From the NCBI RefSeq assembly GCF_900110955.1, contig NZ_FOFR01000010.1, positions 219,839 through 283,838 of the forward strand: a stretch of DNA of 64,000 nucleotides, given 5' to 3'. The number at the start of each line of letters is the position of its first letter. Position 1 is the stretch's first letter. Below, one piece after another: positions 35,036 to 44,174 of this stretch. Below the pieces are notes generated by a model, which did no database searches, was not told the origin of the DNA, and saw only the letters and a program-made list of their open reading frames with translations. This DNA is from Lentzea xinjiangensis (GTDB lineage Bacteria; Actinomycetota; Actinomycetes; Mycobacteriales; Pseudonocardiaceae). The translations under genes were made by a program, and so were the position numbers.

Positions 35036-35911
35036 TCAACGACGTCCGGTGACGACCTGGTCGTAGGTCTCGACGCCGCGGAAACCGGCTTGTTCCAGCA
35101 ACTTCACGGCTTCGTCGGTCGAGAGCGTGCCGCCGCCGGCGACGAGGTTGGACAGGTCGCTCTCGGACGCCAGTGCCATGACCAGGGCGCCGTCCGGTCG
35201 CAGCGAGCGGAAGACGCGGGGAAGCGCCTCCAGCAGCTCGCTTCGCGGGATGAACTGCTGCGGAAGCCAGGCGAGATCGTAGGCCTCGACGTCGGTGAGG
35301 GCCGAGACGGACTGGTCACGGATCTCGATGCGGTCGTCCAGGCCCGCTGCCGCGACGTCGATGCGGGCGACGTCGAGGGCAGCCGGGCTGATCTCCAGGC
35401 CGACGACGCGGAGCTCGGGCATCGTCCGGCAGAGCCGCATGGCGATCCCGCCGGAGCCCGTGCCGACGTCGAGGAAGTCGGTGGCCCGCTGGAGGACGTC
35501 GGGGCAGCAGCGTTCGATGATGCCGTGGGCGATCACACCGCTGGCCCGTCCCCGCCACCGGATGCGGTCGCGGTCGAGCTCGTTCCAGCCCGCGGGGGCA
35601 CCTTCGGCGAAGCGGCTGATCCTGGCGAGCTGTTCGCGGACGTAGCCGCTCAGAGCGCTGACCGGGACGCCGGGTGGTGGGGCGGCGAGCAGGCGGGCGC
35701 TGGGGCGGAGGGGATCGGTCAGCAGCCAGCCGGTGTCGACCAGCAGTTGCTGGCTCAGGGCGGACAGCTCGTCGTCCGGGTCGGCCGCCCGGTGGAGGAG
35801 TCCTTGGTCGGCGAGCCGGCCGATCGCTCCGAGCGTCCAGAGCTGTGCGTTGAGGTCGTCGAATTCGCTCACGACCGGAAGGCGTAAACAGCGGCGGAAC
35901 GATTCGTTCAC
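35036..35911 (-). CDS. class I SAM-dependent methyltransferase
   Basis: 291 residues. Motif I DFLDVGTGSGGIAMRLCRTMP, motif II VVGLEISPAALDVARIDVA, acidic loop RIEIRDQSV, and YDLAWLPQQFIP. An N-terminal helical region of about 100 residues resembles the dimerisation domain of small-molecule O/C-methyltransferases. GTG 35911 overlaps the stop of the upstream ATPase (GTGA). Partner of that large regulator-like protein; substrate unknown. The 227 bases between 34808 and 35036 hold nothing I recognise. Confidence 0.85.
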   Translation of the reverse strand: MNESFRRCLRLPVVSEFDDLNAQLWTLGAIGRLADQGLLHRAADPDDELSALSQQLLVDTGWLLTDPLRPSARLLAAPPPGVPVSALSGYVREQLARISRFAEGAPAGWNELDRDRIRWRGRASGVIAHGIIERCCPDVLQRATDFLDVGTGSGGIAMRLCRTMPELRVVGLEISPAALDVARIDVAAAGLDDRIEIRDQSVSALTDVEAYDLAWLPQQFIPRSELLEALPRVFRSLRPDGALVMALASESDLSNLVAGGGTLSTDEAVKLLEQAGFRGVETYDQVVTGRR

Positions 35912-38064
35912 AACCGCCAGCGCGGCGGGCCGCCAGGAGCGGGGTCGTAGCGGCACGCCAGGCCGGTGCGGATCGACGCACGCAGGTGTGCGGCGGCCAG
36001 CGGCGCCTGAACCGCCATCCGGTCCAGCGCGGAGAGCAGGGTGCGGGTGACGTTGACCCTGGCCCGCTCGGCTTCGGAGGACGCGGCTCTGGACCTGCCG
36101 CCGAGACCCGTGGCGCGACGCAGTTCGCCGACGATGAAGGCGTGCTCCGGGTCGTCGTCGGACAGCTGCGCGAGCCGCGTCCGGTAGGCGCGGAGTGCGG
36201 TCTCGTCCAGGAGCGGGGTGGTGGTGGCAGAGGTGAGCCCCGAGCCACCCGCGGCGAGGTCGAGGGCCTGGATCTCCCTTCCCGGTGCGGAAAGCAGCGC
36301 ACGGAGGTAGTGCAGGCCACGACGGTCGCGCAGACGGGCGTGCTCGGCGTGGGTGGTCAGCAGCCAGTCCTCACCATCCCGCACCAGGCGCCAGTTGCCG
36401 GGCGACGGGTCATCCGGGGGAGGGGACAGTTCGGCGAGGGCCGCTTCGACGCGCTCCAGCACCGGCAACGCGCCTGCCTCGCTCGCCTGGACCGCCGCTG
36501 ACCGCAGGTGGGCGACGGCGTCTTCGGTGCGGCCGAGCACGACCGCGAGCCGCCCCAGCCAGTAGGACACGGGCTCGCGCACGCTGGCGGCCCCCGCCCA
36601 GACGACGAGCCGGCCGGAGAAGGGCAGCAGACGCCGGTAGAGCACCTCCGCGACGTTCTCCTGACCAGTGGCCACGGCGACCGAGGCGAGGTCTGCCATC
36701 GCGGAGAGCCAGCGGGGACCGGTACCCGACAACACGGCGGGAAGAACGCGGCGGAGCTCCGCCGCGGCTTCGTCCACCCTGTCGAGCAGCACCAGCAGGC
36801 CGGCGGTGCTCGCTTCGTAGTAGTGGCCGGGAAACCTCCTGGCGAGGGTGGCGAAGTCGGTGACGCCTTCGGCGAGACGAGTCCGGTCGTCGGCCGCGAC
36901 ACCGATCATGCCCCCGAGCACGGAGCCGGCGAGCCGGTGGGTGTCGGGGACGCCCGTGCGGACGCCGACGGCGACGAACTCGTCCACCAGGTCGGCGGCC
37001 GTGTCGAAACGGCCGCGCAGCGCGGCGAGCACGGCCTGGCGGCTCAGCGCCATCACGACGTCCGGGCCGTCGGCCGCCGCCGACGCGGCGGCGTGGAACC
37101 GGCTGAGCACGGACTCGGCGGCGGTGACGCGGCCGAGCTCCATGAGACCGATGAACTGCCAGAACAAACCCTTGCGAGCCACCGCGCCGGAGGTCGCCAG
37201 TTCGGCGATCCGCTGGCCGGTGTCGATGCGGTCCTGCGCTCCGGCCGGGTCCCAGAGCGCGTGCAGCCGGGCATCGAGGACGTCCGGGCTCCGCGGATCC
37301 AGCCGCACCGCCTCCGCGACGAGCTCCCTTCTGCGGTCGTGGGAGGACGCGTCGTTCGCCAGCAGGCGGGCGAGCCTGGCGAGCAGGCGGCCGCGCACCG
37401 GCCCCGCCGTCCGGGAGACCGCCTGTTCCAGCAACCGGACGAGATCACCGTCGACCTCGAGGAACTCGTTCGCCGACGGGGCGCGCAACGCCATGTCCAC
37501 AAGGGACCCGCCGAGTGCCGACAGCTCCATCGCCACTCCGGGAAGACCACGCGAGGCGGTCCACAACGCGAGCGAGGACGGCAGGACCTGATCGAGCTCC
37601 TCCGGGGTCAGACCGCGAAGGGCGACCTCCCTGCCGATGCCCAGTGACGTGCGAGCGGTGGCGACCACCACCGTCCTGGCCGCGCCGACCCGACCGGCCA
37701 CGACCGACAGGAGCTCGACGCCACCCGCCCTGTCGACGTCGTCGACGACGATCAGCAGAGGATCCCTGCACACCAGCCGCCGAGCCACGTCGTCGAGCTC
37801 CAACGGTGTCGGCGAGGTGAACAGCGGGACCACGACGTCGTCCGGTACTCCTCGATCCCTCGCCAGCTGCGCCCACATGAGCGGTCCGCTCGCGCGCAGC
37901 ACGGGAAAGCCGCGTGCGAGAGCGAGGTCGACCGCCGCATCGGCCAGGGACGTCGTCCCCGCGCCGTGCGGACCGGTGAGCACGATGACGTCTCCGTGCC
38001 CCGCTGATGCCCGGTCCAGCGCATGCGTCACCACGCGCAGTTCACACTCCCGGCCGATCAGCAC
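35908..38064 (-). CDS. large ATPase/TPR-like regulatory protein with altered Walker A
   Basis: 718 residues. N-terminal AAA-like domain: IGRECELRVV start, P-loop GPHGAGTTSLADAAV where the invariant Lys of GxxxxGK(T/S) is Thr, Walker B LLIVVDDVD. The middle (about 200-560) is helical repeats. The C-terminal 150 residues (RDRRGLHYLRALLSAPGRE, later AERARVNVTRTLLSALDRM) match a domain found at the end of many actinobacterial LuxR/cyclase-like ATPases, where RVxVTRxLxxAxxRI is typical. No LuxR HTH. Nucleotide hydrolysis may be lost. Coupled to the methyltransferase. GTG start with weak ribosome site. Confidence 0.8.
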   Translation of the reverse strand: MLIGRECELRVVTHALDRASAGHGDVIVLTGPHGAGTTSLADAAVDLALARGFPVLRASGPLMWAQLARDRGVPDDVVVPLFTSPTPLELDDVARRLVCRDPLLIVVDDVDRAGGVELLSVVAGRVGAARTVVVATARTSLGIGREVALRGLTPEELDQVLPSSLALWTASRGLPGVAMELSALGGSLVDMALRAPSANEFLEVDGDLVRLLEQAVSRTAGPVRGRLLARLARLLANDASSHDRRRELVAEAVRLDPRSPDVLDARLHALWDPAGAQDRIDTGQRIAELATSGAVARKGLFWQFIGLMELGRVTAAESVLSRFHAAASAAADGPDVVMALSRQAVLAALRGRFDTAADLVDEFVAVGVRTGVPDTHRLAGSVLGGMIGVAADDRTRLAEGVTDFATLARRFPGHYYEASTAGLLVLLDRVDEAAAELRRVLPAVLSGTGPRWLSAMADLASVAVATGQENVAEVLYRRLLPFSGRLVVWAGAASVREPVSYWLGRLAVVLGRTEDAVAHLRSAAVQASEAGALPVLERVEAALAELSPPPDDPSPGNWRLVRDGEDWLLTTHAEHARLRDRRGLHYLRALLSAPGREIQALDLAAGGSGLTSATTTPLLDETALRAYRTRLAQLSDDDPEHAFIVGELRRATGLGGRSRAASSEAERARVNVTRTLLSALDRMAVQAPLAAAHLRASIRTGLACRYDPAPGGPPRWRL

Positions 38065-38208
38065 GCTTCGACGCTACCTCGCCGCCGAGGACTCATGTGC
38101 CCGAAGGTCGGAGCGGTGCTGCCGTCAGCGTCCCAGCTCCGCGGCTCGCTTTTCTGTTGCCTCTCAGCACTTCTGACGACTTGTCCGCGGTGGAGCGGCG
38201 TTCTGATG

Positions 38209-38226
38209 CGTGCACCGCGGTGCACG
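38209..38226. promoter_or_regulatory. 18-bp perfect palindrome CGTGCACCGCGGTGCACG
   Basis: Self-complementary over all 18 bases, 145 bases upstream of the ATPase start (38064, minus) in a divergent intergenic region (38065-38712) that otherwise has no convincing gene. Operator or a palindrome of an unknown factor. Confidence 0.5.
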
Positions 38227-38382
38227 AATACGGGCACCAAGGGGCATTCGGTTCACCGCCCGGCGGTGGGAAGCCGACCTGTGCGGGACGCTTGCGGTGG
38301 GAGTGGAGATCATTGGTTTCCGGCGCTGCGCATTGCTGGACGACCGAAGTCCGGTGACCGGATGTGGTCGCCGGCGCGACGA

Positions 38383-38415
38383 GGCCCGTTCAGTCCGAAC
38401 TGGACTGAACGGGCC
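38383..38415. terminator. strong hairpin, terminator-like, between divergent genes
   Basis: GGCCCGTTCAGTCC (38383-38396) pairs perfectly with 38402-38415 around a GAACT loop, 14 bp. Both flanking genes are transcribed away from it, so it terminates neither; it may be a relic of a lost gene or end an unannotated transcript from this 650-base gap. Confidence 0.6.
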
Positions 38416-38712
38416 TTCGGCGTCGTGGCTGCCGGAAGGCGGCGTTGATCTTGCCGGAGAGTGCGCTCGGTCTCGCGTCCTGCTCGATCTGGGAGTTCAA
38501 CCGGATCCACGACACGCTGCCCGGCCCCTCGTGGACGTGTGGCGGCTCGGTCGTACGACGTCTTGGCGCCGAGGTGGAAGCTGCGGTGTGCACGGATTCG
38601 TTGGCCGGGCGCTCTCTGTTCACGTTCACACAGACGCTTATCTGGCCGATATCTCACCGTCGATAGCTTCGCCTCGTTCGTACAAGATCAACCACGACGG
38701 AGAGGCGCAGCT

Positions 38713-40377
38713 GTGCGGAAGCGACATCGATCCATCAGGGTGCTGAGCACGGTGATGGCCACAGGGGCACTGCTCGGCCTCATCACGCCTGTGGCGGGGG
38801 CCGAGGAGGCGGGCGCCGGCCTGGACCGGTTCTACGACCAGCGGATCGCGTGGGCCCCGTGCGACCCACCGGTGCCACCCGGCGTCCCCGCCGACTTCTG
38901 GAAGGAGCAGTGGTCCGGAATGGACTGCGGCACGGTCCTCGTGCCCATGGACTACCGCGATCCAGGCGGTCGCATGCTCGAGATCACCGCGACCAGGATC
39001 AAGGCCAGGAACCCCGCGAAACGACAGGGTGCCCTGCTGACGAATCCCGGGGGACCCGGTGTCTCCGGCGCGTTCTTCCCCAAGGGGTTCGCCAAGCTCT
39101 CCGCCGTGGTGGAGAGCTTCGACATCATCGGGTTCAACCCCAGGGGCACGCGGTTCAGCAAGGACGAGCTGCGGTGCGAGGTTCCCGACCAGGCTCCTGA
39201 GCGGCCGACCCGGCCGACCGACGCGCAGCTGGCGGTGATCGCCGAACAGGCGCGTCAGCGGGAGCAGATGTGCCAGCGCGCGGGTGGTGAGCTGCGCAAG
39301 CACGTCAGCACCGCCAACACCGCACGGGACATGGACGTCATCCGTGCCGCGATGGGCGAGCGGAAGATCAACTACTTCGGCATGTCGTACGGCACCTACC
39401 TCGGCGCCGTCTACGGGAGTCTGTTCCCCGGCAAGCTCAACCGCAGCGTGCTCGACTCCTCCATGCACCCCGACTGGTCCTACTACGAAGCCAGCAAGAC
39501 CCAGGCGATGTCCATCACCGCCAGCGTGCACGAGTGGATGGCCTGGGCCGCGCAACGCCATGGCACCTACGGGCTCGGCAGGACGGCGGACGAAGTCCGG
39601 GCAACGGTGGAGGAGCTGCGCGACCAGCTCGAGCGCACGCCGGTTCCCTGGGACGGCGGCCCACCGGAGGTCACCTCGGTCGACGGTGACGTGCTGGACC
39701 AGTGGATCCTCGGCATGCACGGCTCGAGCAGGCCAAGCTGGGACGTCCTCGGCAAACTGCTCATCCAGTTCCAGGAAGCGCTGAAGAACGGCGAGCTCTC
39801 ACCGGACGCCGCCGCTGCGCTCAAGATCATGACGCAGGCCGCGGAGCCGGCGACCGCCATCGGCGTGTACGAAGCGGTGACCTGCGAACGGGACTGGCCC
39901 ACGGATCTCAACCACTACTACCGGCAGATGAAGATCTTCCGCGAGAAGTACCCCTACGGCGAAGGAGCGATGTCCGCCGCGCCCACCCCGTGCACGTTCC
40001 GCAGCTTCACCCCGCCGGAGCGACCCGTGGACATCCAGCGCCGGGGCAACCCGCCCGGCCTGGTGCTGCAGGCCGAGTTCGACCCCGCGACGAAGTACGA
40101 GGGCGGCCCGGCGATGGCGAAGAAGCTCCGCAACCACTTGATCACCGTGGTGGACGATGGCAGCCACGGCGTCTACATCTCCAACGCCTGCGTGACTGCA
40201 CGGGTTGACGAGTACCTCATCCACGGCACCCTCCCGCCCAAGGAATCCACCTGTGCGGGCGCACCACGACCGGACGTGCCGGCCGACGGACAACCGGCAC
40301 GTTCCGGCAAGTCCGCCGGCTCGCCAGCCGGACAACTGGAAGCACTCGCCACCCGTCCGAAGCTGCCGCGCGGCTGA
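38713..40377 (+). CDS. secreted tripeptidyl aminopeptidase-type alpha/beta hydrolase (S33)
   Basis: 554 residues. Sec signal MRKRHRSIRVLSTVMATGAL then LGLITPVAGA with cleavage near AGA-EE. IKARNPAKRQGALLTNPGGPGVSG (oxyanion), nucleophile in GMSYGTYLGAVYG, Asp in LQAEFDPATKYEGG and His in VDDGSHGVYISNACV, within the C-terminal TAP-like domain. Such enzymes remove tripeptides from secreted proteins. GTG 38713 is chosen: GGAGAGG lies 8 bases upstream and it gives a clean signal peptide. Long low-complexity tail after the TAP domain. Confidence 0.92.
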   Translation: MRKRHRSIRVLSTVMATGALLGLITPVAGAEEAGAGLDRFYDQRIAWAPCDPPVPPGVPADFWKEQWSGMDCGTVLVPMDYRDPGGRMLEITATRIKARNPAKRQGALLTNPGGPGVSGAFFPKGFAKLSAVVESFDIIGFNPRGTRFSKDELRCEVPDQAPERPTRPTDAQLAVIAEQARQREQMCQRAGGELRKHVSTANTARDMDVIRAAMGERKINYFGMSYGTYLGAVYGSLFPGKLNRSVLDSSMHPDWSYYEASKTQAMSITASVHEWMAWAAQRHGTYGLGRTADEVRATVEELRDQLERTPVPWDGGPPEVTSVDGDVLDQWILGMHGSSRPSWDVLGKLLIQFQEALKNGELSPDAAAALKIMTQAAEPATAIGVYEAVTCERDWPTDLNHYYRQMKIFREKYPYGEGAMSAAPTPCTFRSFTPPERPVDIQRRGNPPGLVLQAEFDPATKYEGGPAMAKKLRNHLITVVDDGSHGVYISNACVTARVDEYLIHGTLPPKESTCAGAPRPDVPADGQPARSGKSAGSPAGQLEALATRPKLPRG

Positions 40378-40394
40378 CCGCGCAACCGGCTGTC

Positions 40395-40433
40395 CGCGCT
40401 GCCCCGCGGAGGAAGCCTCCGCGGGGCAGCGCG
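40395..40433. terminator. bidirectional terminator hairpin
   Basis: 18-bp perfect stem (CGCGCTGCCCCGCGGAGG, 40395-40412, with 40416-40433) and AAG loop, placed between the convergent hydrolase and ABC permease genes, 4 bases from the permease stop. Confidence 0.85.
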
Positions 40434-40436
40434 ATG

Positions 40437-42881
40437 TCACTCGGTCGCCAGAGCGGCCACCGGGCTCACCCGTGCCGCCCGCCACGCCGGCAGCAACCCC
40501 GCCGCAGCCGCGATCACCACCAGCGCGGCCACGACGACCAGCAACTGTCCGAGCGGTAACGTCAGCGGCACCCCGAGGTCGAGCGCCGACACCGCGAGCC
40601 ACGCGAACGGCACGCCCAGCACCAGCCCGAGGGCCGCTCCGATCGCTCCGTAGAGCCCGGCTTCGCTCGCGATCATCGTCCGCACGCCACCCCTGCTCAG
40701 GCCGAGCGCGCGGAGCAGACCGATCTCGCCGGTGCGTTCGTGCACGGAGAGCGCGGTCGTCGTCCCCACACCCACCACCGCGATCAGCACCGTCAGCCCG
40801 AGCAGTCCGAGCGCCACGGCCAGAAGGCCGGCGACCTGACCCGTCGCCTGGGTGCGGGCGTCGGCCAGCAGACTCACGTCGGTGCCGGGAACGAGCCGTC
40901 GCACGGCGTCGCGCGCCGTGATGAGGCCGGTTTCGCCGGAACCACGGGCGTTGGCGAGCACCACCGGAGCGGACGCGCCGAGGCGGTCCAGGTCGGTGGG
41001 GGAGAGCAGGGCCGCGCTGGCGAACGGGCCGTCCGCGGTCAGCACCGCCCGCACGGTCAACGACAGCGGGCCCAGCGACGCCCGCGAGCCGACACCGACG
41101 CCGAGCGAGTCCGCCGCCCACTGCGCCAGCACCACCTCGCCCGGCCGCGGTGCCTCGAGCAGCGACCGCAACACCGGCAGCGCGGCCGGGTCGAGGTCCA
41201 CCGCGAGGCCGCTCATCGAGCCGATCGGCACCTCGGCGGTGCGGAACGCCGTCACGTCCACCAGCGCCGGATCACCCCGCAGCGCCGCGACCTGAGCTGC
41301 GTCCACTCCGGCGTCCGAACCGGACGCGATCAGGTCCGCGGGTGCCCGCATCGCGAGCTTGGCGTCGAGGTAGGCGGTCATGCCGCTGGTCCCGACGATC
41401 GTCGCCACGATCAACGCCACGCCCAGGGCGACCACGACCGACACACCTGCCGCCCGGCGCGGCGCGGCGCCCACGCCTCCGGTCGCGAGCGAACCGACCG
41501 TGCTGAACCGGCGCAGCGGCCAGCTCACCGCGGCCAGCACCGGCCGCACCACGACCGGACCGAGCGCGATCAACGCACCGAACGTCGCCATCGCCGCGAG
41601 CGCCAGCAGTGCCAGCCCGCTGTCCCCGTCCGGTTCGGTGGACGGCCACGAACCCACGAGAACCGCCACCGACCCGACCGCGGCAACGCCCAGCACCAGG
41701 CCGAGCACCAGCCGGTAGGCGCCGATCCGGCTCTCCGCCGACAACGTGCTGGACGTCCGGAACGCCTGCAAGGGCGCTGCCTTCGCGGCACCGAACGCAG
41801 GCGCTGTCACCGCCGCCACCGTCAACAGGACCGCACCGATCACCACGCCGATGCCCGCACCCACCGGAACGTCCGGCATCGGCAACGCCGTCCCCGCGGA
41901 GCGCGCGACCACCACGGCGAGGTAGCCGGCTCCCTGAGCTGCCACCACCCCGGCGACCCCCGCGACCAGCCCGACAACCGCGCCCTCGACGAGCAACGCC
42001 CGCACCAGCTGACCTGGTTGCGCCCCAACCGCGCGCAGCAACGCGAGTTGCCGCATCCGTTGCGCGAACACGATCCGGAACGTCGCCGTCGCCACCAGTG
42101 CCGCCGCCCCCACCGACACCACGACGAACATCGCGATCAGCTCGAAGACCCGGTCCATCTGCCGTGCCGCGTCCTTCACCTCGGCCGCCCGCGCCGCCGC
42201 ACCGGACCGGATGCTCATCGGCACCGTCTGGCCAGGATCGACGACCTGCGACAGCCCGGACGTCAGTTGCCGGGCCGCCACGGGGGAGGCGGCCCGGATG
42301 TCGATGCGCGGGTACTCCGTGCCGCCCAGCGCCGCCGCCACGAAGTCCGGCGTGTACGCCCGCTCACCCGGATCGGCGGGTGCGTCGACCACCCCGGTCA
42401 CCCGCACCTCGCCGGACTCCAGCGCGATCCGCGAGCCCGCGCTCACCGACAACCGGCCCGCGGTCCTGCTGTCGACCGCCACCTCGCCGTGCCCGGCCGG
42501 ATACGCTCCGCTGACCAGCCGGATCCGCGACAACGGCCCGGATCCGGGATCGGACACCACGGTCAGGTGGCTGCGCTGCACCCCGCGCAACCGCACGGTC
42601 GACTCCACACGGCCGACTGCCTCCGCCACTCCTGGCGTCGCCCGCACCCGCGCCAACTGCTCGGCGCTGAACAGCGTGCCACCGCGAACCGACAGCACGA
42701 CGTCGGTCGCCATCGGGGTCGTGCTCAACGCGTCCGCCGTCGCCCGCACCGCGATGTCACGTGCCAAGAACGCACCGAACACCAGGAAGCACGCCACCAG
42801 CACCGACAACCCGGTCAGCACCAACCGTCCCGGCCGCCGCCCGATGCCGCTGAGCTGCGTCCGGATCACCGCCGCGCTCAT
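40437..42881 (-). CDS. FtsX/MacB-type ABC transporter permease
   Basis: 814 residues. N-terminal TM (RLVLTGLSVLVACFLVFGAF), a large extracytoplasmic domain, then an FtsX core (FELIAMFVVVSVGAAALVAT ... MRQLALLRAVGAQPGQLVR), a second set of TMs and periplasm-like domain, and a final FtsX core (LTVLIAVVGVGTTTALSVHE, RTGEIGLLRALGLSR). About ten TMs in all. ATG 42881 overlaps the stop of the ATPase gene (ATGA). Exports or senses envelope-active molecules such as lipids or peptides; with a two-component system nearby, an antimicrobial-peptide response role is plausible. Confidence 0.92.
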   Translation of the reverse strand: MSAAVIRTQLSGIGRRPGRLVLTGLSVLVACFLVFGAFLARDIAVRATADALSTTPMATDVVLSVRGGTLFSAEQLARVRATPGVAEAVGRVESTVRLRGVQRSHLTVVSDPGSGPLSRIRLVSGAYPAGHGEVAVDSRTAGRLSVSAGSRIALESGEVRVTGVVDAPADPGERAYTPDFVAAALGGTEYPRIDIRAASPVAARQLTSGLSQVVDPGQTVPMSIRSGAAARAAEVKDAARQMDRVFELIAMFVVVSVGAAALVATATFRIVFAQRMRQLALLRAVGAQPGQLVRALLVEGAVVGLVAGVAGVVAAQGAGYLAVVVARSAGTALPMPDVPVGAGIGVVIGAVLLTVAAVTAPAFGAAKAAPLQAFRTSSTLSAESRIGAYRLVLGLVLGVAAVGSVAVLVGSWPSTEPDGDSGLALLALAAMATFGALIALGPVVVRPVLAAVSWPLRRFSTVGSLATGGVGAAPRRAAGVSVVVALGVALIVATIVGTSGMTAYLDAKLAMRAPADLIASGSDAGVDAAQVAALRGDPALVDVTAFRTAEVPIGSMSGLAVDLDPAALPVLRSLLEAPRPGEVVLAQWAADSLGVGVGSRASLGPLSLTVRAVLTADGPFASAALLSPTDLDRLGASAPVVLANARGSGETGLITARDAVRRLVPGTDVSLLADARTQATGQVAGLLAVALGLLGLTVLIAVVGVGTTTALSVHERTGEIGLLRALGLSRGGVRTMIASEAGLYGAIGAALGLVLGVPFAWLAVSALDLGVPLTLPLGQLLVVVAALVVIAAAAGLLPAWRAARVSPVAALATE

Positions 42882-43606
42882 CGCGCGCCCGCCGGAGGCC
42901 GCAACGAACGAAGCTGGTCCGCCGACGGGTTCGGCAGGTCCGCGACGATCCGCCCGTCCGCCACCAGCACCGCCCGGTCCGCGCACGCGGCGGCCTCCGG
43001 GTCGTGGGTGACCATGACGACGGTCTGCCCGAAGGAGCGCACGGAGGTGCGCAGGAACCGCAGCACCTCCAGGCCGGAGCGGGAGTCGAGGTTGCCGGTC
43101 GGTTCGTCGGCGAACACCACCTCCGGCCGTGCGACCAGCGCCCGCGCCAGCGCGACCCGTTGCTGCTGACCGCCCGACAGCTCGGCCGGCCGGTGGTCCA
43201 GGCGGTCGGCGAGCCCCAGCACCTCGACCACGCCCGCCATCAGCTCCCGGTCGGCCCGGCGACCGGCCAGGTCGAGCGGCAGGGTGATGTTGCGGGCGGC
43301 GGTGAGCTGGGGGAGCAGGTTGAACGCCTGGAACACGAACCCGATCCGATCACGCCGAACCCCGGTCAGCTCGCGGTCGGACAACGCCGTGATGTCCACG
43401 CCCCCCACCAGCACTTGCCCTGACGTGACCGCGTCGAGACCGGCCAGGCAGTGCAGCAGCGACGACTTGCCGGAGCCGGACGGGCCCATGATCGCGGTGA
43501 AACCACCGCGTTCGAACCCCACGCTCACCCCGTCCAGCGCCCGCACGCCCGCGTCACCCTTGCCGTAGACCTTCACGAGGGCGCGCGCTTCTACCGCGAA
43601 AACCAT
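42878..43606 (-). CDS. ABC transporter ATP-binding protein (LolD/MacB type)
   Basis: 242 residues. Walker A GPSGSGKSS, Q-loop FVFQAFNLLPQLTA, signature LSGGQQQR, Walker B VVFADEPTGNLDS, H-loop MVTHD. ATG 43606 follows GGGAAG at 5 bases. Energises the FtsX-type permease encoded immediately downstream. Confidence 0.95.
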   Translation of the reverse strand: MVFAVEARALVKVYGKGDAGVRALDGVSVGFERGGFTAIMGPSGSGKSSLLHCLAGLDAVTSGQVLVGGVDITALSDRELTGVRRDRIGFVFQAFNLLPQLTAARNITLPLDLAGRRADRELMAGVVEVLGLADRLDHRPAELSGGQQQRVALARALVARPEVVFADEPTGNLDSRSGLEVLRFLRTSVRSFGQTVVMVTHDPEAAACADRAVLVADGRIVADLPNPSADQLRSLRPPAGAR

Positions 43607-43620
43607 GTCGCTTCCCGGTT

Positions 43621-44040
43621 TCAGTAGTCGTAGCGGGGGATGTTCAGCACGAGTTCGCCGCGGCAATGGCCTTGGGCGTTCGAGACCATGTCGTCGTAGT
43701 CCGCGCGGCTGGGGTTCGGCGCGCCGCCGGTGACCTCGTTGACCTGCCACATGATGAACCGGCCGACCTCGGTGCTGATGCCGTCGTTCTCGAACTGCTC
43801 GTACCGGATCTTGCGCAGCTCGACCTCCAGGGCCTGGGCCTGCGCGGGGTCGGACGGTACCTGCTTGGCGCGGTCGTAGAGCTGCTGGGCCAGCTCGCAG
43901 TCCTCTTTGGACGCCTGGGTCGGCCCGCGGGAGACCTGCCAGGCGTAGTGCACGCCGAACCCCACGCCGGCCACGATCACGATCGCGACGACGGCGAAAG
44001 CGGCGATCCGCAGTGTCTTCTTCCGGGTGTCCGAGCTCAT
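43621..44040 (-). CDS. small membrane-anchored protein, unknown function
   Basis: 139 residues. One N-terminal TM (LRIAAFAVVAIVIVAGVGFGVHYAW) then an outside domain with two Cys (SKEDCELAQQLYDRA and NAQGHCRGELVL) that could form a disulfide. First gene of the unit with the ABC ATPase (14 bases apart) and permease, so probably an accessory or sensor of that exporter. AGGAAA precedes the ATG. No recognised family. Confidence 0.7.
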   Translation of the reverse strand: MSSDTRKKTLRIAAFAVVAIVIVAGVGFGVHYAWQVSRGPTQASKEDCELAQQLYDRAKQVPSDPAQAQALEVELRKIRYEQFENDGISTEVGRFIMWQVNEVTGGAPNPSRADYDDMVSNAQGHCRGELVLNIPRYDY

Positions 44041-44139
44041 CGAATTTCCTCCGTGCAGTGTGTTCAACGAGGACAATTCTTCTGCCGCGGACCCCGCGCC
44101 ACATCGGCTCCAGGTCCAAGATCCAGACCACACCCGTCT

Positions 44140-44153
44140 AGTACCGTGGTACT
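44140..44153. promoter_or_regulatory. inverted repeat AGTACC-GT-GGTACT before ABC operon
   Basis: Perfect 6-bp arms about 100 bases upstream of the ATG at 44040, in the 134-base gap between the response regulator and the exporter operon. Candidate binding site for that response regulator (inference from position). Confidence 0.45.
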
Positions 44154-44174
44154 GGTCCAGGGCGTTCCGGTTCG

